This document shows, piece by piece, positions 46,683-58,100 of a stretch of DNA of 64,000 nucleotides. Under the pieces are notes generated by a model. It saw only the letters and a program-made list of their open reading frames with translations, was not told the origin of the DNA and did no database searches. This DNA comes from Anaeramoeba flamelloides (Eukaryota > Metamonada > Anaeramoebidae), in the NCBI GenBank assembly GCA_027625915.1, contig JANTQA010000070.1, positions 11,165,001 through 11,229,000 on the forward strand. Direction: 5' to 3'. Position 1 is the stretch's first letter, and the number at the start of each line of letters is the position of its first letter. The position numbers were made by a program, and so were the translations under genes.

Positions 46683-46979
46683 TTAAAAGGAAAATATAAT
46701 AAGGAAATTATAACTTTTAATTTCCGATTTTGAACAGTCAATAAATTCTAAAGTTTGAGTCAAATTACTTTTTATAACAAAGATAAATCTGAAAACAAAA
46801 ATATAGTATCTTGTCTCAAAAAATTGCTTTTATTATAAAAAGAAAATACATTTTACAATTATTTATTTTTTATAATTTTTTCTTGTTTGTTTTTCGAAAA
46901 GCCAAAAAAGTCTTGAAAAATTGAAACAAAAAATCCCCACCTACGTTATTCCTTCACGTAAATAAAAAAAAAAAAAAGA
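46683..46979 (+). other. Short upstream region of MLH1
   Basis: About 290 bp between the TTAA end of the large element and the MLH1 ATG. It ends in a small patch richer in C (CCCCACCTACG) followed by an A-run directly before ATG. No motif that I can name as a promoter. Confidence 0.35.
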
Positions 46980-49687
46980 ATGGAAATCAAAAGAATAAAA
47001 AAATTAAATGAAAACACAATACGACAAATTGCGGCAGGAGAAGTAGTGCAAAGGCCAACATCTGCCTTGAAAGAGCTATTAGAAAACAGCTTAGATGCTG
47101 GTTCTACTCAAATCAAAATCCATCTCAAAAAAGGAGGTATGAAATTGTTGAGAGTTATTGACAATGGCTGTGGGATTAAGGTTGAAGATTTGCCGATCTT
47201 GTGTGAAAGATTTACAACCTCAAAACTACGATCGTTTTCTGATCTACAAAGTGTTTCAACCTTTGGATTTCGTGGAGAGGCATTGTCCTCGATTTCCTTC
47301 GTCTCACATTTAACCGTTATCACTCAACCGAGGGGATCACAGCTGGCATATAGGGCTCATTTCAAGGATGGGAAGTTATTGAAGCCGAGATCACAACAAA
47401 ACGGCCAAAGCCAAGAAGAGGCGTCTGTTGTCCCCATTGCAGGCATTCCTGGCACACAGATCGAGATTGGGGATTTGTTTTATAACCAACCCTCTCGTTT
47501 AAGATCTTTCAAAAAAACAAGTGAAGAAACAAACAGAATACTGAATGTTGTACGATGCTATTCAATCAACAACCCCCAAGTAGCCTTTGTCGTCACACAG
47601 AATGAGAAGGCATTGCCTTTATTCAAAAACAAAAAAACAAATCAATTCGGCAATATCCTGAAAAGGATTGCGGAAATATATTCGTTAGATGTGAAGAAAT
47701 GTCTATTTAAACTTCAAATTAATACTTTGATAAATAATTCATTTACGTTGAAATTAGAGGGGTATATCTCTAATCTCAACTATTGCAAAGAAGAAAAAGA
47801 AGCGCACAGCAAAATGCCACATTTTATTTTGTTTATTAATAAAAGATTAGTACAAAATTATCAAATGAAAACACAAATAATGAAAGTTTATAAAGAAAGA
47901 GTGAAAACAAAAGGAAAACCCTTTATGTTTTTCAATTTAATTCTACCTCCGGAATGTGTTGATGTCAATGTCCACCCAACAAAAAAAGAAGTCAAATTTT
48001 TACATGAAGCTTTTGTCATTGATACAATAGTCAAAAATATTCAAAAACTTTTCTCAAATGAATTAGAGAAGGACAAACAAAACCAAGAAAACGAAAACGT
48101 GAATGTCAAAGAACAAGATCAAACTGAAAAAAAAGAACAAGAAAAAGTAAAAGATAATTTAAAATTTATCAGCCAAAATCTCAAACAAAAAATGGTTCAG
48201 AATAAAGATGAAATCACTTTGGATAATAATTTAATATATCAGCAAAGCCATAGTGGTAATAATGTAAATAAATCTATATTACCAATTTCTGATTTAACAC
48301 ACACTCCGCCTCCTCAATTTCCTTCACAGACACCATCACCTCTTATATCTGATGGAAATTTTGATAATAATCAACAAAATAACAATTCTGATAATAATGA
48401 TCTAAGGGGAATTGATAGAACAATAGTTACGAATAATAATAAGAAAAGACACATTACCCTTGGGACTTTAAATAATGAAAATTTACCATACCCAACTCAT
48501 ACGTCTTCGTCACTTTCTGCAACATTCCCATTTGCCAAAAAAAATAATGCCATGAAATTAGGAAATGGAAAGCCAAATCGAAATAATTTTAATAATAATA
48601 ATAATAATACAAATAAAACCCATTATTCTTCTGTTGAAGAAAATAGCATTGATAATAGAAAAAGAAAAATAGATCATCTTGATCAAGAAAAAGAAAAATA
48701 TGAAGAAGAGAATGAAAAAGAAAAATATGACAAAGAGAATGAGAAAGAAAAACATAAGAAAGTGAATTCGGGAAATTCAAAAAATAATCTGATCATAGAA
48801 TCCCATATAAATGAAAAACAGATTGAAAAAAAAAAAAAAAAAAATCCCAAAATATATTCAACAATAGCTAATACCCCCCAAATCCGAAATAAAAACCTTT
48901 AAAAAAAAAAAAACATAAACCAATAAAATTAAAAACTATACTAGAATTAATTGAAGAATTTGAATCTGAAGAACATGAACAATTAACAACCATTTTTAGA
49001 AAAGGGAAATTGATTTCTGTGTTAGATACGGATTTTGCACTTATTCAGCATAATGAAGTTTTATATCTTTGTGATATTGAAATAATTACTCGGGAATTTT
49101 TATATCAAAATGTACTCTATAACTTTCAGAATTTAAATTATATACATTATGAAAATGGGATTTCATTAAATTCTTTATTATTATTGGGGTTAAATAGTAA
49201 ACACAGCGGGTGGGGTGCAGGCGATGGGGATAAAAAAGAAATCGCAGATATTATTTTAAATTTATTAAATTCACAACAAATAATGTTATTTGATTATTTC
49301 TCAATTAAAATTGATAAGGATAACAAATTACGAACATTACCATTAGTAACACCAAATTATTGCCCAGATCCAGATTCTTTACCAATGTTTATTTTAAGAC
49401 TGGGTCCAGAAGTTGAATGGGAAACCGAACAGGAATGCTTTAAAAGTTTGGCACTTGAAATCGCCCGCTTTTATACACCAACGAATAGGATCATCTATAA
49501 AAATTTTTCTTCAAAATTAGAGAAAAAGCAATACCTTAAAGAAGAAAAAAAAAGACTCAGAATCCTTTTTAAAGAAAAAATATTTCCTCAATTACAAAAA
49601 AAATTCGTTGCCCCACAATCTTTAATAAATAATAGTGCTATTATTGAAATTGCACGAGTTGATGAATATGATGAAATTTTTCATTAA
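46980..49687 (+). CDS. DNA mismatch repair protein MLH1, with one frame break
   Basis: The N-terminal part (46980-48899, 640 codons) has the GHKL ATPase motifs of MutL proteins: ELLENSLDAGS, DNGCGI, FTTSKL and TFGFRGEALSSIS, followed by the transducer domain (LFINKRLVQN, VDVNVHPTKKEVKFL). A low-complexity N/K/E linker spans residues about 370-640. The C-terminal domain (48914-49687) matches MLH1 rather than PMS2: ILELIEEFESEEHEQL, SGWGAGDGDKKE, MLFDYFSIKID, PMFILRLGPEV and FKSLALEIARFY. The two parts are in different frames; one base appears to be missing within 48893-48900 (AAAAACCTTT before an A-run), because both frames hit stops outside that window. MLH1 pairs with PMS-type partners after MutS recognition of mismatches. 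Length would be about 900 residues against about 770 in yeast or human owing to the linker. The usual C-terminal cysteine is replaced by an EIFH end. A single-copy repair gene broken this cleanly suggests a sequence error. Confidence 0.92.
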
Positions 49688-49721
49688 TTTAATTTTTGAT
49701 ATTTTATTGTATTATAAACAA

Positions 49722-49727
49722 AATAAA
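49722..49727 (+). promoter_or_regulatory. Candidate polyadenylation signal of MLH1
   Basis: AATAAA lies about 35 nt downstream of the MLH1 stop. Position fits; chance occurrence in AT-rich DNA is likely enough that the call is weak. Confidence 0.35.
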
Positions 49728-52339
49728 AGATTTTATTTTTCAAAAATCCTGAATTTGACTAAACAAATTGAATGTTTTTCTTTCTTTCTTTTTTTTTTTT
49801 TTTGGTAAAATGAAACTAATTGTAGAAATACTGTGAATCCTTTTGAAAGAAAAGTAATTTTATTTATTTTTTATTTAATTTTAATTTATATTAATATTAA
49901 ATAAATTGATTTTTTTCCAGACTGTAATGAAGTTAAAGATATTAAAAAAAAAAATGAAAAACATATTAAGTAACAAATTACAAATTATTTTCTTGTGAAC
50001 ACAATTTTAGTATTATTTTTTTATTTTTTCTGTATGCTTTATTTTGGAGAAATAAGTCGATCATCTTATTACCTGGAATGAAATATTTTAAAAAATTCCT
50101 ATTCAAATTATATATAGAATAATAATCTTTAGTATGAAAAATTTTTTAGAATGAAAGAATAAATTATTGAACGAATTTCTTATTAAAGGCTATCAGTTTA
50201 CAAAAAAAAGGATATCTATTATTTTATTAGTTATTAATGAAATGAGTTAAAATTTTTACAAAACTAAAAGATAAAAATAATAATAAAATAGAAGAAAATA
50301 ACAATTCCGCACTTAGCTAATGAGTACTTTTTGAAACCTATTTTTGAAATCGCTTTTCAAATTAATATAAGTAAACTTTGATTTAGTCAAAGGGGACTAA
50401 TATTTTTTTCAATTACTCAATAATTTTTTTATAATTGAGCCTTGAAGAACAAATAGAAAATAAAGAAAAATAATACAAATCAAAGAATAGTAAATACTGT
50501 CCTGAAGTAAAACTAATCAACCAATATATTTTCATAAAAATTGAAAAACCCAAATTCTTAATGAGATCCCGATTGAGAAAAACAACAAGGTTCATTTTGA
50601 TTTTTAATTAAAGATCCAAATAAAAATTCTATATAAATAAATATTGTTTCTCGAAAATCATTTACACTATTTCAATATCAATTCAATAAAAATTTTTTAC
50701 CAAGTGAATATCGATCTAGAAATAAAAAAAAATTCCAAATGAATTACTTGTCAAAAAAAACCTAAAAATTGAAAAAAAACAAAAATTTTGAAATCTCGAA
50801 AAAATTAATTTTTTCTTCTAATATCTATACAAATACTTAATCCTCTTCTAATTTAATCACCAAAAATCGGATATTTTTAATCTAAAATGATTTCTTATAC
50901 TCTATATAATCATAATTAAAGTATAAAACGTGAATTCAAGTCTTGGAATTTTCATTTAATTTAATTAGTGAGCTTATAGAAATACTTAAACTGGTTAATT
51001 TCAAACTTTTTTTTTATTTTTTTATTTTTCAGTAATATTTGAAGAGATATTTAATGTTAATATAACTACTATTTTTATTTTATAATGGAGTTTCAAGATA
51101 TTATACTTTTCTTAATTGTTTTATTCAAGTTTTAATAGTTATTTGAAGATAAGGTTCGATTTTTAATTTCAAATGTGTAAACAGAAATGATCTTAAATTA
51201 TTTTGTTTTGTTAATTTATACTTTTTTTTAAATATTTATTTAATTAAAGATGATATCAACATTATTTAATAAAATATTTCTAAAAAAAGTATTGAATTTT
51301 TATTTTATTTTTAGGATGATATTTATATTTCCCATTATTTATAAATTAGTAATAAACATTTTAAAAAATATTACTCAACAACTGTATTACTACATATTAT
51401 TTTTATTTCAAAAATACCCTTTTTAAGTCAAAGGGATCTAGTTTTATTGAATAAACAAAACTATTCTCTGATTTTAATCCATTATTCTTCTCAATATCAA
51501 TTTTCACAATTTTGATCTGATAATTTTTTCTAATATAGTAATTTTTTTGTTTTTATTATTTTACATTTTTTCTTTATTTGCTTATTCTATTGTTTTTTTA
51601 TATATTCATTTTTTTCAATTTTTTAATTTATTTGTAAAAAAATGTTTTAAAACTTCAAATTAAAATTAAAAAAATTAATACTTTACAATTTCTTTTAAAA
51701 TCTGTATATGATTTATTTATTGTGAGAAAGGAGTGATCAAAGAAAATTTACTAAATAAAAAAGAGAAGAAAAATAATTAAAAAATTAAGTAAAAAAATAT
51801 TATATTATTTAAATGACCAAATTAAAAATTATCCACTGTCGTTAGGTTTTTTTTACTTTTTGAAATGTAAAGAAAATTTATTTAATTTTCTTTACATTCA
51901 AAAAAGTAAAATAAAAACCTAGGCACTTGAAGACACGTCCACAGAAACAGGAGGAGTAAAAAACCCAATAGAAAGATAATTAATAAATAAGATTCCTCAA
52001 ACTGTGATTAATAAATTGGTATCCCACGACTCCGAAAAGTGGGGCACTATGTACCCGAATTTGTATATTTTTTTTACTATTTTATGAATTTTTTATTATC
52101 AATTTTTTTATTTTCATTTTTTCTTTATTACCTTAAGTTTTATAACCCTAAAAGCTAAATATTTAATAAAAAAGCAATTTTGAGAAATTAGTGAATTGAA
52201 TTATTATTAAGAATCAATCAAAAAAGCATAAAAAAGTGGAATATTTGAATAGGAATATTAGATTTTAATTGAAAATAACGAGTTCTAAAATAGAGTTGCC
52301 TTAGTTGTTGTTTTTTTTTTTTTAATAAACAACATTCTA
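49728..52339. other. Intergenic, no gene seen
   Basis: AT-rich, stops in all frames. It contains a hairpin (51842-51921) and, at 51925-52065, a patch that is locally less AT-rich with a short CCCAC/GTGGG stem (about 52022-52042). No RNA gene could be recognised. Confidence 0.5.
51842..51921. repeat. Long AT-rich hairpin
   Basis: Left arm TTAGGTTTTTTTTACTTTTT then ATGTAAAGAAAAT; right arm its near complement ending AAAAACCTA, loop about 7 bases, stem about 35 bp. The TTAGG/CCTAA ends recall the hairpin at 3859-3926. Confidence 0.65.
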
Positions 52340-52850
52340 AAATATTGGGAAACTCAAATCAAAAATAGGAAAACAATAATTTATTTATTATATTGTTCCA
52401 AAACTATAATATTCAATTATTTTTGAGTTACAAGTTGTTAATATACTTATAATTAATTATTTTTATCCAAATAAAAGAAAAAAATATAAAACAAAAAAAA
52501 AATCCATCAGTTCAAAATATTGAAACAAGAAGATGAAAAAAGTATTGGTAGATTCCTTGATATTTCACCAATAATTATTGATCAATCAGAACAAAAGATA
52601 GTATCAACTATTGTATGTGACTTTTCTATTTAATATAACTTTCCATTAATATTCTATCAGCCATCGATAAAAAGTTCAATATCATAAGAAACAGATTTGG
52701 TATGTAGATAAATCGATATGAAATCAAAACAAAAAAGAAAAAAAAATTAAATATTTTTTAAAATCCAAATTATTTCCAAATTGAAAGAAATTTCGAATAT
52801 TTCTATTCTTTTAACTGTTTAATACATGTATAAAATATTGTAATTTAGTT
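52340..52850. mobile_element. Worn copy of the 32040-32600 element
   Basis: Direct-orientation homologue with scattered substitutions and small gaps. Its terminal repeats are less well preserved than in the intron copy. Confidence 0.6.
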
Positions 52851-52944
52851 GATTTCTTCTGGCTCTCAAGAGATAAAGGATGATAAATCCCGAGTATTTT
52901 GAGCAAGAAGTCTGGAATCGGGTCATTATTTTTGATCATCCTTC

Positions 52945-54575
52945 AGGTTTTGAATCCCTGTAATATTAAAAATAATATTATCTTGTTTCCAATGTAGTAA
53001 CTTGTTAATTTGGTTCTTATCTAATCGATCTTGGTCTTGTATGTGGCTTAATAGTGGCTTATAAAGAACATTTTTATCAATTCATTTTTTTTTCCAAAAT
53101 CCAAATTGAAGAGTTTAAGATGAATAGCTGAGAATTGAATTTAGAAAGAAATGTAGGTTTTGTGAGTTTTCAATTGAAAATTTTAATTAGGTAAGGTTTT
53201 ATTTGGAACTTTTAAATAATTTTCTTTCTTTTTTTTTTTTTTATTTTATTATTGTTGTTAAAATAAAGTATGCTGGAAAGTTTTATCGTGCTTCAAAAAA
53301 AAAGTATATTTTTGTTTTTAACAAGACCTATACATCAACATGTCAAAGAAACCAGCAATAAACCCCAATTAAATATGTTATTGGATACTTAAAGTTCTAT
53401 AATTTTGGAAAAAATCCAAAAAATAAAATATCAAATTGCAAAATTTATCTCAAAAAATGGAGCAAAATTTTGGATTATGTTTTTTTCTTTCTAAAAAATA
53501 AAAAAAATTCAAAAAAATTGAGAATATGTCCCTAAGACCCAAAAAAACACTAAAAATTGAAAACTAATCAAATATCTTCCCTTAAAAAAATTAAAAAAAC
53601 AAAATGAAAAAATAAAAATCAATAAATTTTCAATTTAAGTTTTTCTTGAAAACATTTTTTGCCAAAATTGTTGAATTCAACGTTGAAATTCTGTATATTT
53701 TAATATACAATGTCTTATATTTAACTCCTTTACTAAAACAAATTCTAAATTATCAGAATTTTATTTTCACAAAAGGGACTAATTTGGTCTTCAAATGTTT
53801 TTTTATGTTTCAAATGGTAAAATTAAAAAAAAAGTTATTTAAAAAGACAAACTCTCTGAAAAAGTATTCTAATTTAATATATTAGCTTATTCTTTGATTT
53901 CAAAATTTTAACAACCAATTTTTCAAAAAAAAATAAAAAAGTGCACAGTAATTTCAAAAAATATTTTCGATATTCAAAAGTTGAGAGTGTTTTTATTCTA
54001 AAAAAAATTATTCCAGTGGTTAATTGAATTAAATTATAAACCTAGATTTCGAAAAATATTAATCAGAAAAAAATAGTGCTTAATTTTATTTAGAGCATAT
54101 AACTAAAAAATTTGAACTAATTGCATTCATAATTTAAATATTACTGAAAATTATAAAGTGGTTTACCTTCAAAATTGATTTTAACTTAGGTTTACTATTG
54201 GGTATTAAATTGGATGTTACTTTCTTAAAAGAAGAAAAAACACCAAAGCTTATATTTTGAAACACATATTATATCTTGAATAGACATTTTTTTTTTTTTT
54301 GATAACTTAAAATTGTATAAAAGTAACAAATATTTCAATCAACCTAATAAAAACCCATATTTTTTTATAACTTAAGTCCAAACCAAGTAGTCTTACACTC
54401 TTCAATTCGGATTGCGGAAAACAATAAATTGATCAAAATGTTCTTTATAAGCAACTATTAAACCCCATACAAGCCCAAGATCGATTAGATAAGAACCAAA
54501 TTAACAAATTATACCACCCAACACTTGATAATGGTTTTTCTTTTTTCAGCATTTAGAAACCTTCACAGAAAACAT
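52945..54575. mobile_element. Old relative of the 552-bp long-TIR element, about 1.6 kb
   Basis: Left arm 52945-53130 and right arm about 54385-54575 are inverted copies and both resemble the arms of 39183-39734 ('TTTGGTTCTTATCTAATCGATC' is the counterpart of the 'TTTGGTTCTTAGCTGATCGATC' class word, split here for length: TTTGGTTCTTA then TCGATC). About 1.25 kb lies between the arms, with no ORF of interest. Flanking TTAA is no longer clear. Confidence 0.6.
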
Positions 54576-54978
54576 ATTTAGTAATTATTTTAGGTTATGA
54601 AAATAAACTAAATAGTTTGTATCCCCTAAAAACAACCTCCAAACAACGACAAAACCTTAAATTTCCATTACCTCTCTAAGTTTCCATATTATTTCATTCG
54701 ACCTTTATTATTTTTTCAAAAAAAAAAATTAATAAATTTGAATTAAACACTTTAAACTAAAACTTGAATATTTGTTCACAAAGAATTAAGGACTTTTCGT
54801 TCGTATATTTTTTTCTTGATTTTTAAAAAAAAAGTCTAAAAAATAAATTCAATTTTTTTTTTTATGCGTAAATAAATTTCACTACACAAACACAAATCAT
54901 TTTTTTACCAAATTTGCCTTAATCCAAATTTTGTATTTATTCTCTCTATTTCTAACATTATAAACATTAACCAGAAAG

Positions 54979-55183
54979 ATGACTACCAAACTTCCAATAC
55001 AAAGAATTGAAAACTCTGTACAAAAAGAAGAAGTAATTTGGTCTGACGTTTGCCTTGAAGATAATAAAAAGGTTGAGGCTATAGTGTATTGTCAAGATTG
55101 TGGAGAAAACCAATGTGAAGAATGTGATATAATCCACAAAAGCAGAAAATTTAGTGAGCATGTTCGTACAGATCCTAAGCAAA
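54979..55183 (+). CDS. Exon 1 of the TRIM-like gene
   Basis: ATG at 54979, 68 codons plus one base, ends ...DPKQ-A|GTTTGT. The frame reaches a stop 17 bases into the intron. It contains the first cysteine-rich finger. Confidence 0.8.
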
Positions 55184-58100
55184 GTTTGTTTTTTTATTGA
55201 TTTTTTGTCAACTTTTTATTTTTTTTTTTTTTTTTCTTTCTTTTCTGATCTCTCTATGATTAATCACAAACGACAAAAGAAAAAACCTTTTTTGTCAATT
55301 TGATTGAATTCTTTTGATAACAAAATATGTCATAACTTTTCTTTCTTTTTTAAATTTCACAATACAAATTATTTAATTTTTTAGGTCTTTTTTTCCCTTC
55401 AAAAAGAATGATTTTTTTTTAAAAAAATATTTTATTTTGATTTACAAACAATTTGTTGGTTCTAAAAAACCCAATTAAAAAATGAGAAGAGGATCTTTTT
55501 TTCAATCTTCTCAATTTAATTTGATTTAAGGACTACGATTTCAATTCACCAAGTACTGTTGTGTAAATAACCCGTTTTTTTTCTTTTAACCCATTACTAA
55601 AATTTAACTCAGACAAGAAAATATTGGCTGACTCTAGAAATAAAAGAAACGAACAAAGGGGTGAAAACAGTATACAAACAAGAAATAGGGTTCTTTAAAT
55701 AGATCTTAAAAAAGAATTATGAAGATAACAAATGAGAAAAATTTCATTTTTTGAATTATTATAACTAAAATCATTTAATCACAGAAATTTTGTAAATATG
55801 ATGAAATTTTTGAAATAAAAGCATTTAATATTATTGTGCCATTTCGATTAATCAAAGATTTAACCTTTAAAGTCAATTTAAATCCGAGCCAAGAATATAT
55901 GGGTGTCTTCCGATCTTCTAATACCCAAGTCTGAAAAAAGAACACGAGTTAAATTTTTGTAATGGATTAAAGGTTGTCAACACGGGTTATTTACACCACT
56001 GTAGTTTCAAAAACTATTTTTCGTACAATCTAATTTAAATTGTAAAGTCATGTTCATGGAAATATTCTACAATTTGGATCAAACAATCATTTTGTGTCAT
56101 ATATATAAAAGAAATATTCACAAAAAATTTTTAAGATACCTAATCTTAAACCTCTTTATTAAGAAACGTGAAAATGAAATTGAAAAATAATCACGATTTT
56201 CTTGCAGAAAAAATGAAGACAATATCAAACATTTTCAACAAACAACTCTAACTATAAAACATCAAATTGTCTATGAGTTTTGAACATTGAGTTTCTTGAG
56301 TGTTTCATTGACTTGAAGAAATCATATCAAATCATGCTAAGAAGTTGGCTTTCTCTTTGTTTTTTTTTTTTTGATTTTGTTTCTTTTTGTTTTTTCTTGA
56401 TTGAAGTTTCCAAGAACTCTTCCAATGATATACTATTAACTCTCTTTTGGCATTTTGAATGGAACCCCCATTACCAAATACCCAAAACATCTTTTTTATT
56501 TAAGTTGTAACAATTTTTTTTGGTTTGTCTTGTTTCTCTCAAAACCTAATTTTTAGTTTTAAGATAAATTTAATTGAAGTTTTTGTGGAATTTTTCATCC
56601 ACCAATCCAATTTGAAAATCAAATTTGTAAAATAGTCATTTTTTTACATTTCAAAAAAGAAATTTTTGTCATAAAGATTAAAAATTATCTTTCTTTTTTT
56701 AGAAAATGTGGATTTTGATGAATTCTATTCAATACCAAATACTTTGTCCAAGCTTTTATCAAATTTTAGCCTCGCCAGAATATAAAAAACAATAATTTCA
56801 AAATTTTTTGCCCCATTTTCTCAATTTTGACCTTTTTGTATGAAAAGTCCATACACTCTCAACACTTAGACTACATTCAAAAAATAGATTAGAAAATTAT
56901 TAGCAAGGTTTTCATGGTATGACATTTTTAATTAAGAAGGAATTTTCTCAAAAAACTAATTTTTCCAAACCTTCTTTTTCATTTTTTGATATCACAGAAA
57001 TCACAGAAAAGACAAATTTGGGAAAAATATTTCAATTTTTCAAACTTACATCTCACTTGATAAATATTTGTGAGAATTACCAACCTCGCAAAACCATGAT
57101 TAAAACATCTTTTAACTTTGAATTTCAATGTAAACTTAGTAATTTGGGAACATTTCATAAAAAGTCTAAAAAATTCACAAAAACAAATTTTTTTTTTTTT
57201 TTAATTTAAATTTGATAACAATCAAAATTAAACATGATAAAAAAAATGGTTTCACTTCTTTTCGGATTTTCTTATTTGAATTTGATCAATGTCATTTAAT
57301 TAATTATCTTGTATTAATTTTTAATTTCTTTCATTTTTAAGGATTTGTGTACATACTTAATGAAGTTGAAATAAGCAACTTTAATACCCTGCCTGTTATT
57401 TTGGGTATTTGAAATAAGGATCAGTTATTGAGAGATTAAAATTAATTCAATTTTTGTTGGAAAAATTCGGATTCTCTTTTTTTTGTTCTACGATAAAAAC
57501 TCATGAACCAGGTCTTTTCAACACACCAAAGAACACATATATTTCTTCCATTACTTTTAAATTCCACTGAGAAATTGGTAAATTTTTACTAACTACCAAG
57601 TAGAATCCTAATAATATTAGCAGAAACCGATTCTACTCTTCTTTTATATTCTGTGGTTAGTGTGTATTTTACAAAAGAAAAAAAATAAAAACCCAAAAAA
57701 ACCAACATTTCATCCCAAAAACAAAAATTATTTTAATATGTAGATAATATCTCTGTTCCATTGGACTTGTGAAACCTTTTTCTATTCTTTATAAGAAACA
57801 TGAAAATTGTAAAAACTTTTAAACTTCTTTTAAATTTTCCTTAAACTTCTTTCCTTAAATTTTCAATCCACAAACACAAAATTTGAGAAACCTATTAAAC
57901 TTTATTTCAAAAAAAATAAGGAAGGTAGTAAGATATTTAAAACTTCTTTAAAACTTTGAAAAAAATTCATCAAGTATGATGGAAAAATTTCAAAAAAGTT
58001 ACACAAGTGTTGAAAAGAAATAAAAAAGTTCCGAAAGAAGTTTGAGGGAGTAAAAAGAAAAGTCCAAAGTTTTCAACAAAATTTAAAGTTTGTTTAAACA

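Noticed and set aside
48760-48950. A small intron in MLH1 instead of a frame break
   Set aside because: A GT (48761) and an AG (near 48943) exist, but the C-terminal similarity to MLH1 already starts near 48920 and no acceptor lies between 48893 and 48913. The only AG candidates would remove conserved residues.
56919-57209. 96-codon ORF in intron 1 of the TRIM-like gene
   Set aside because: No family features; it ends in poly-phenylalanine from a T-run and lies within a well-supported intron.
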